A DNA stretch of 6,330 bases. It comes from Allobaculum sp. (lineage in GTDB: Bacteria; Bacillota_I; Bacilli_A; Erysipelotrichales; Erysipelotrichaceae). This document shows, piece after piece, positions 5,461 to 6,330 of this stretch. The notes under the pieces were generated by a model. That model was not told where the DNA came from. It was given only the letters and a program-made list of their open reading frames with translations, and made no database searches. Each line of letters begins with the position of its first letter. The first letter of the stretch is position 1. The DNA is taken from assembly GCA_014803815.1 (NCBI GenBank), contig JAAVAY010000134.1, positions 1 to 6,330 of the forward strand. The letters run 5' to 3'. A program made the translations under genes and the position numbers.

Positions 5461-6330
5461 TTATTCCATTGGTAGTTCAACGAAATTTCCATAAAAGTTC
5501 AAGGAACGATACACATTGATTAAGCAATGGGGATCGGCTTTTTCGGCAGCATGGCAGACCATTTGCAATTCGGGAAAGCTGATAGTCGATTTACAAATAT
5601 AATACACTTCGCCTTTATAGGCCCCATGACACTCGATGATCGACATACCATGACGCACCGTACTCATAAAGGCATCAACGATAACTTTAGGATCTTTACA
5701 AGTGATTTCCACCGTCACCCGTTGATAGCGTTTATACGTTCTATTGATGATCGTAGTGGATAAAAACTGAAAGATGATGGAATAAGCACAATAGATCCAG
5801 CCAAAGCCAAAGCCATAAGCAATATACATCAAGCAATTGAATGCGAATACCATATTAAAAATGGAGCGATGGATTTTATTAGAGACGTATTGGGCAATAA
5901 AGTCCGTACCACCCGTCGATCCACCCGCGGTTAAAGCCAAAGCACAGCCCGCTCCCCAGAGGATCCCTCCAAAGAGTAGATTCATCGTGATGTCATAAAA
6001 AAACGGTTCGAAATGGAAAATTTCCAAAAAGACAGACACCAAGATGAATTGTACCGCCGATAAAATCACAAAGCGTTTGGAAATGGCTTTGGCACAAAAT
6101 AGAGCTACTGGAACATTCAGGCAAATAATTAAAAGTGAAACTGAAAGATTGATGCCCATCGTGCCCGCCAAACGACTCACAAAAAGCGCTATTCCCGTAA
6201 AGCCTCCAGAGATTAAATTACAAGGATTCATAAACACTTGCATCACGAAGGCTTGTAAAAAGGCGGAAGAAATGATTTTTATAAGGGAAATACTGAAGGA
6301 TACCTTTTTATTTTTGAGAAGGTTTTGATA
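5461..6330 (-). CDS. YitT-family membrane protein with C-terminal DUF2179 domain (5' end cut off)
   Basis: An integral membrane protein of a family widespread in Bacillota whose molecular function is not established. The frame has no stop up to the right edge, so 289 codons are visible and probably only a few are missing. The first visible residues are YQNLLKNKKV. An internal GTG-ATG pair (6241-6246) is not the true start, because it falls inside the first membrane segment. Counting from the edge, hydrophobic segments cover about 11-195, with SGGFTG (41-46) and GGSTGGTDFIA (136-146), the glycine-rich motifs typical of YitT_membrane (PF02588). DUF2179 (PF10035) follows at about 204-283, containing HGMSIIECHGAY (227-238) and ending near FYGNF. 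The length fits the usual 280-300 residues. It ends at a strong terminator and is therefore separate from the ABC operon. Its promoter lies outside the window. Confidence 0.92.
   Translation of the reverse strand, partial: YQNLLKNKKVSFSISLIKIISSAFLQAFVMQVFMNPCNLISGGFTGIALFVSRLAGTMGINLSVSLLIICLNVPVALFCAKAISKRFVILSAVQFILVSVFLEIFHFEPFFYDITMNLLFGGILWGAGCALALTAGGSTGGTDFIAQYVSNKIHRSIFNMVFAFNCLMYIAYGFGFGWIYCAYSIIFQFLSTTIINRTYKRYQRVTVEITCKDPKVIVDAFMSTVRHGMSIIECHGAYKGEVYYICKSTISFPELQMVCHAAEKADPHCLINVYRSLNFYGNFVELPME

Noticed and set aside
5254..5494. Small open frames on both strands across the YitT/ABC intergenic region.
   Set aside because: They run through the terminator (5411-5438) and the promoter (5294-5322), lack a convincing SD and have low-complexity products.
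5461..6246. YitT gene starting at the GTG/ATG pair near 6241-6246.
   Set aside because: The frame stays open for 28 further codons to the window edge. Those codons encode the expected basic start and first membrane segment, so the real start lies beyond 6330.
6044..6328. Plus-strand open frame of 94 codons opposite the YitT gene.
   Set aside because: It is an antisense shadow of a well-supported coding frame, with no SD or recognisable domain.
1..6330. Transposons, phage genes, CRISPR arrays, tRNA or rRNA genes, riboswitches, defence or toxin systems.
   Set aside because: Reading both strands showed no repeat array, transposase motif, cloverleaf or conserved riboswitch core. All gaps are under about 180 bases and mostly explained by promoters and terminators.

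Overview
The window looks like chromosomal housekeeping DNA from a low-to-moderate GC Bacillota, and every convincing gene lies on the minus strand. The signs are strong AGGAGG-type Shine-Dalgarno (SD) sites, a zinc-binding 49-residue L33, a class B penicillin-binding protein resembling streptococcal PBP2b, a YitT/DUF2179 protein, and hairpin-plus-T-tract terminators behind transcription units. My best guess is an Erysipelotrichia-like lineage. This rests on remembered family resemblance, and the sequence does not prove it.

Read in the direction of transcription (right to left), there are four units. (1) A YitT-family membrane protein with a C-terminal DUF2179 domain. Its frame is open to the right edge, so its N-terminus is cut off, and it ends at a very clear terminator (5411-5438). 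(2) A two-gene ABC exporter operon with its own sigma-A-like promoter (5294-5322). It encodes an ATPase (4505-5230) overlapping by 14 bp a 590-residue permease (2746-4518), and ends at an 11-bp-stem terminator (2705-2737). Its start is unusual: the only good SD belongs to an 8-codon leader frame (5223-5249) that overlaps the ATPase start. (3) A 701-residue class B penicillin-binding protein (470-2575) with all three transpeptidase motifs, probably acting in peripheral wall synthesis. (4) rpmG for ribosomal protein L33 (180-329), with an almost consensus extended -10 promoter, a perfect SD and its own terminator.

The genes are probably not one pathway. The PBP works at the outer face of the membrane in wall synthesis, the ABC pair exports an unknown substrate, the YitT protein is an integral membrane protein of unknown function, and L33 is part of the 50S subunit. 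A PBP gene next to rpmG recalls the pbp2a-rpmG-secE-nusG order of streptococci, but here rpmG has its own promoter and terminator and no secE follows within the window. The first 147 bases hold no gene I can support, only a hairpin near the left edge.

I found no transposon, phage gene, CRISPR array, tRNA, rRNA or defence system. The points most worth a second look are the leader mini-ORF in front of the ATPase and the helically phased A/T tracts upstream of that operon's promoter.
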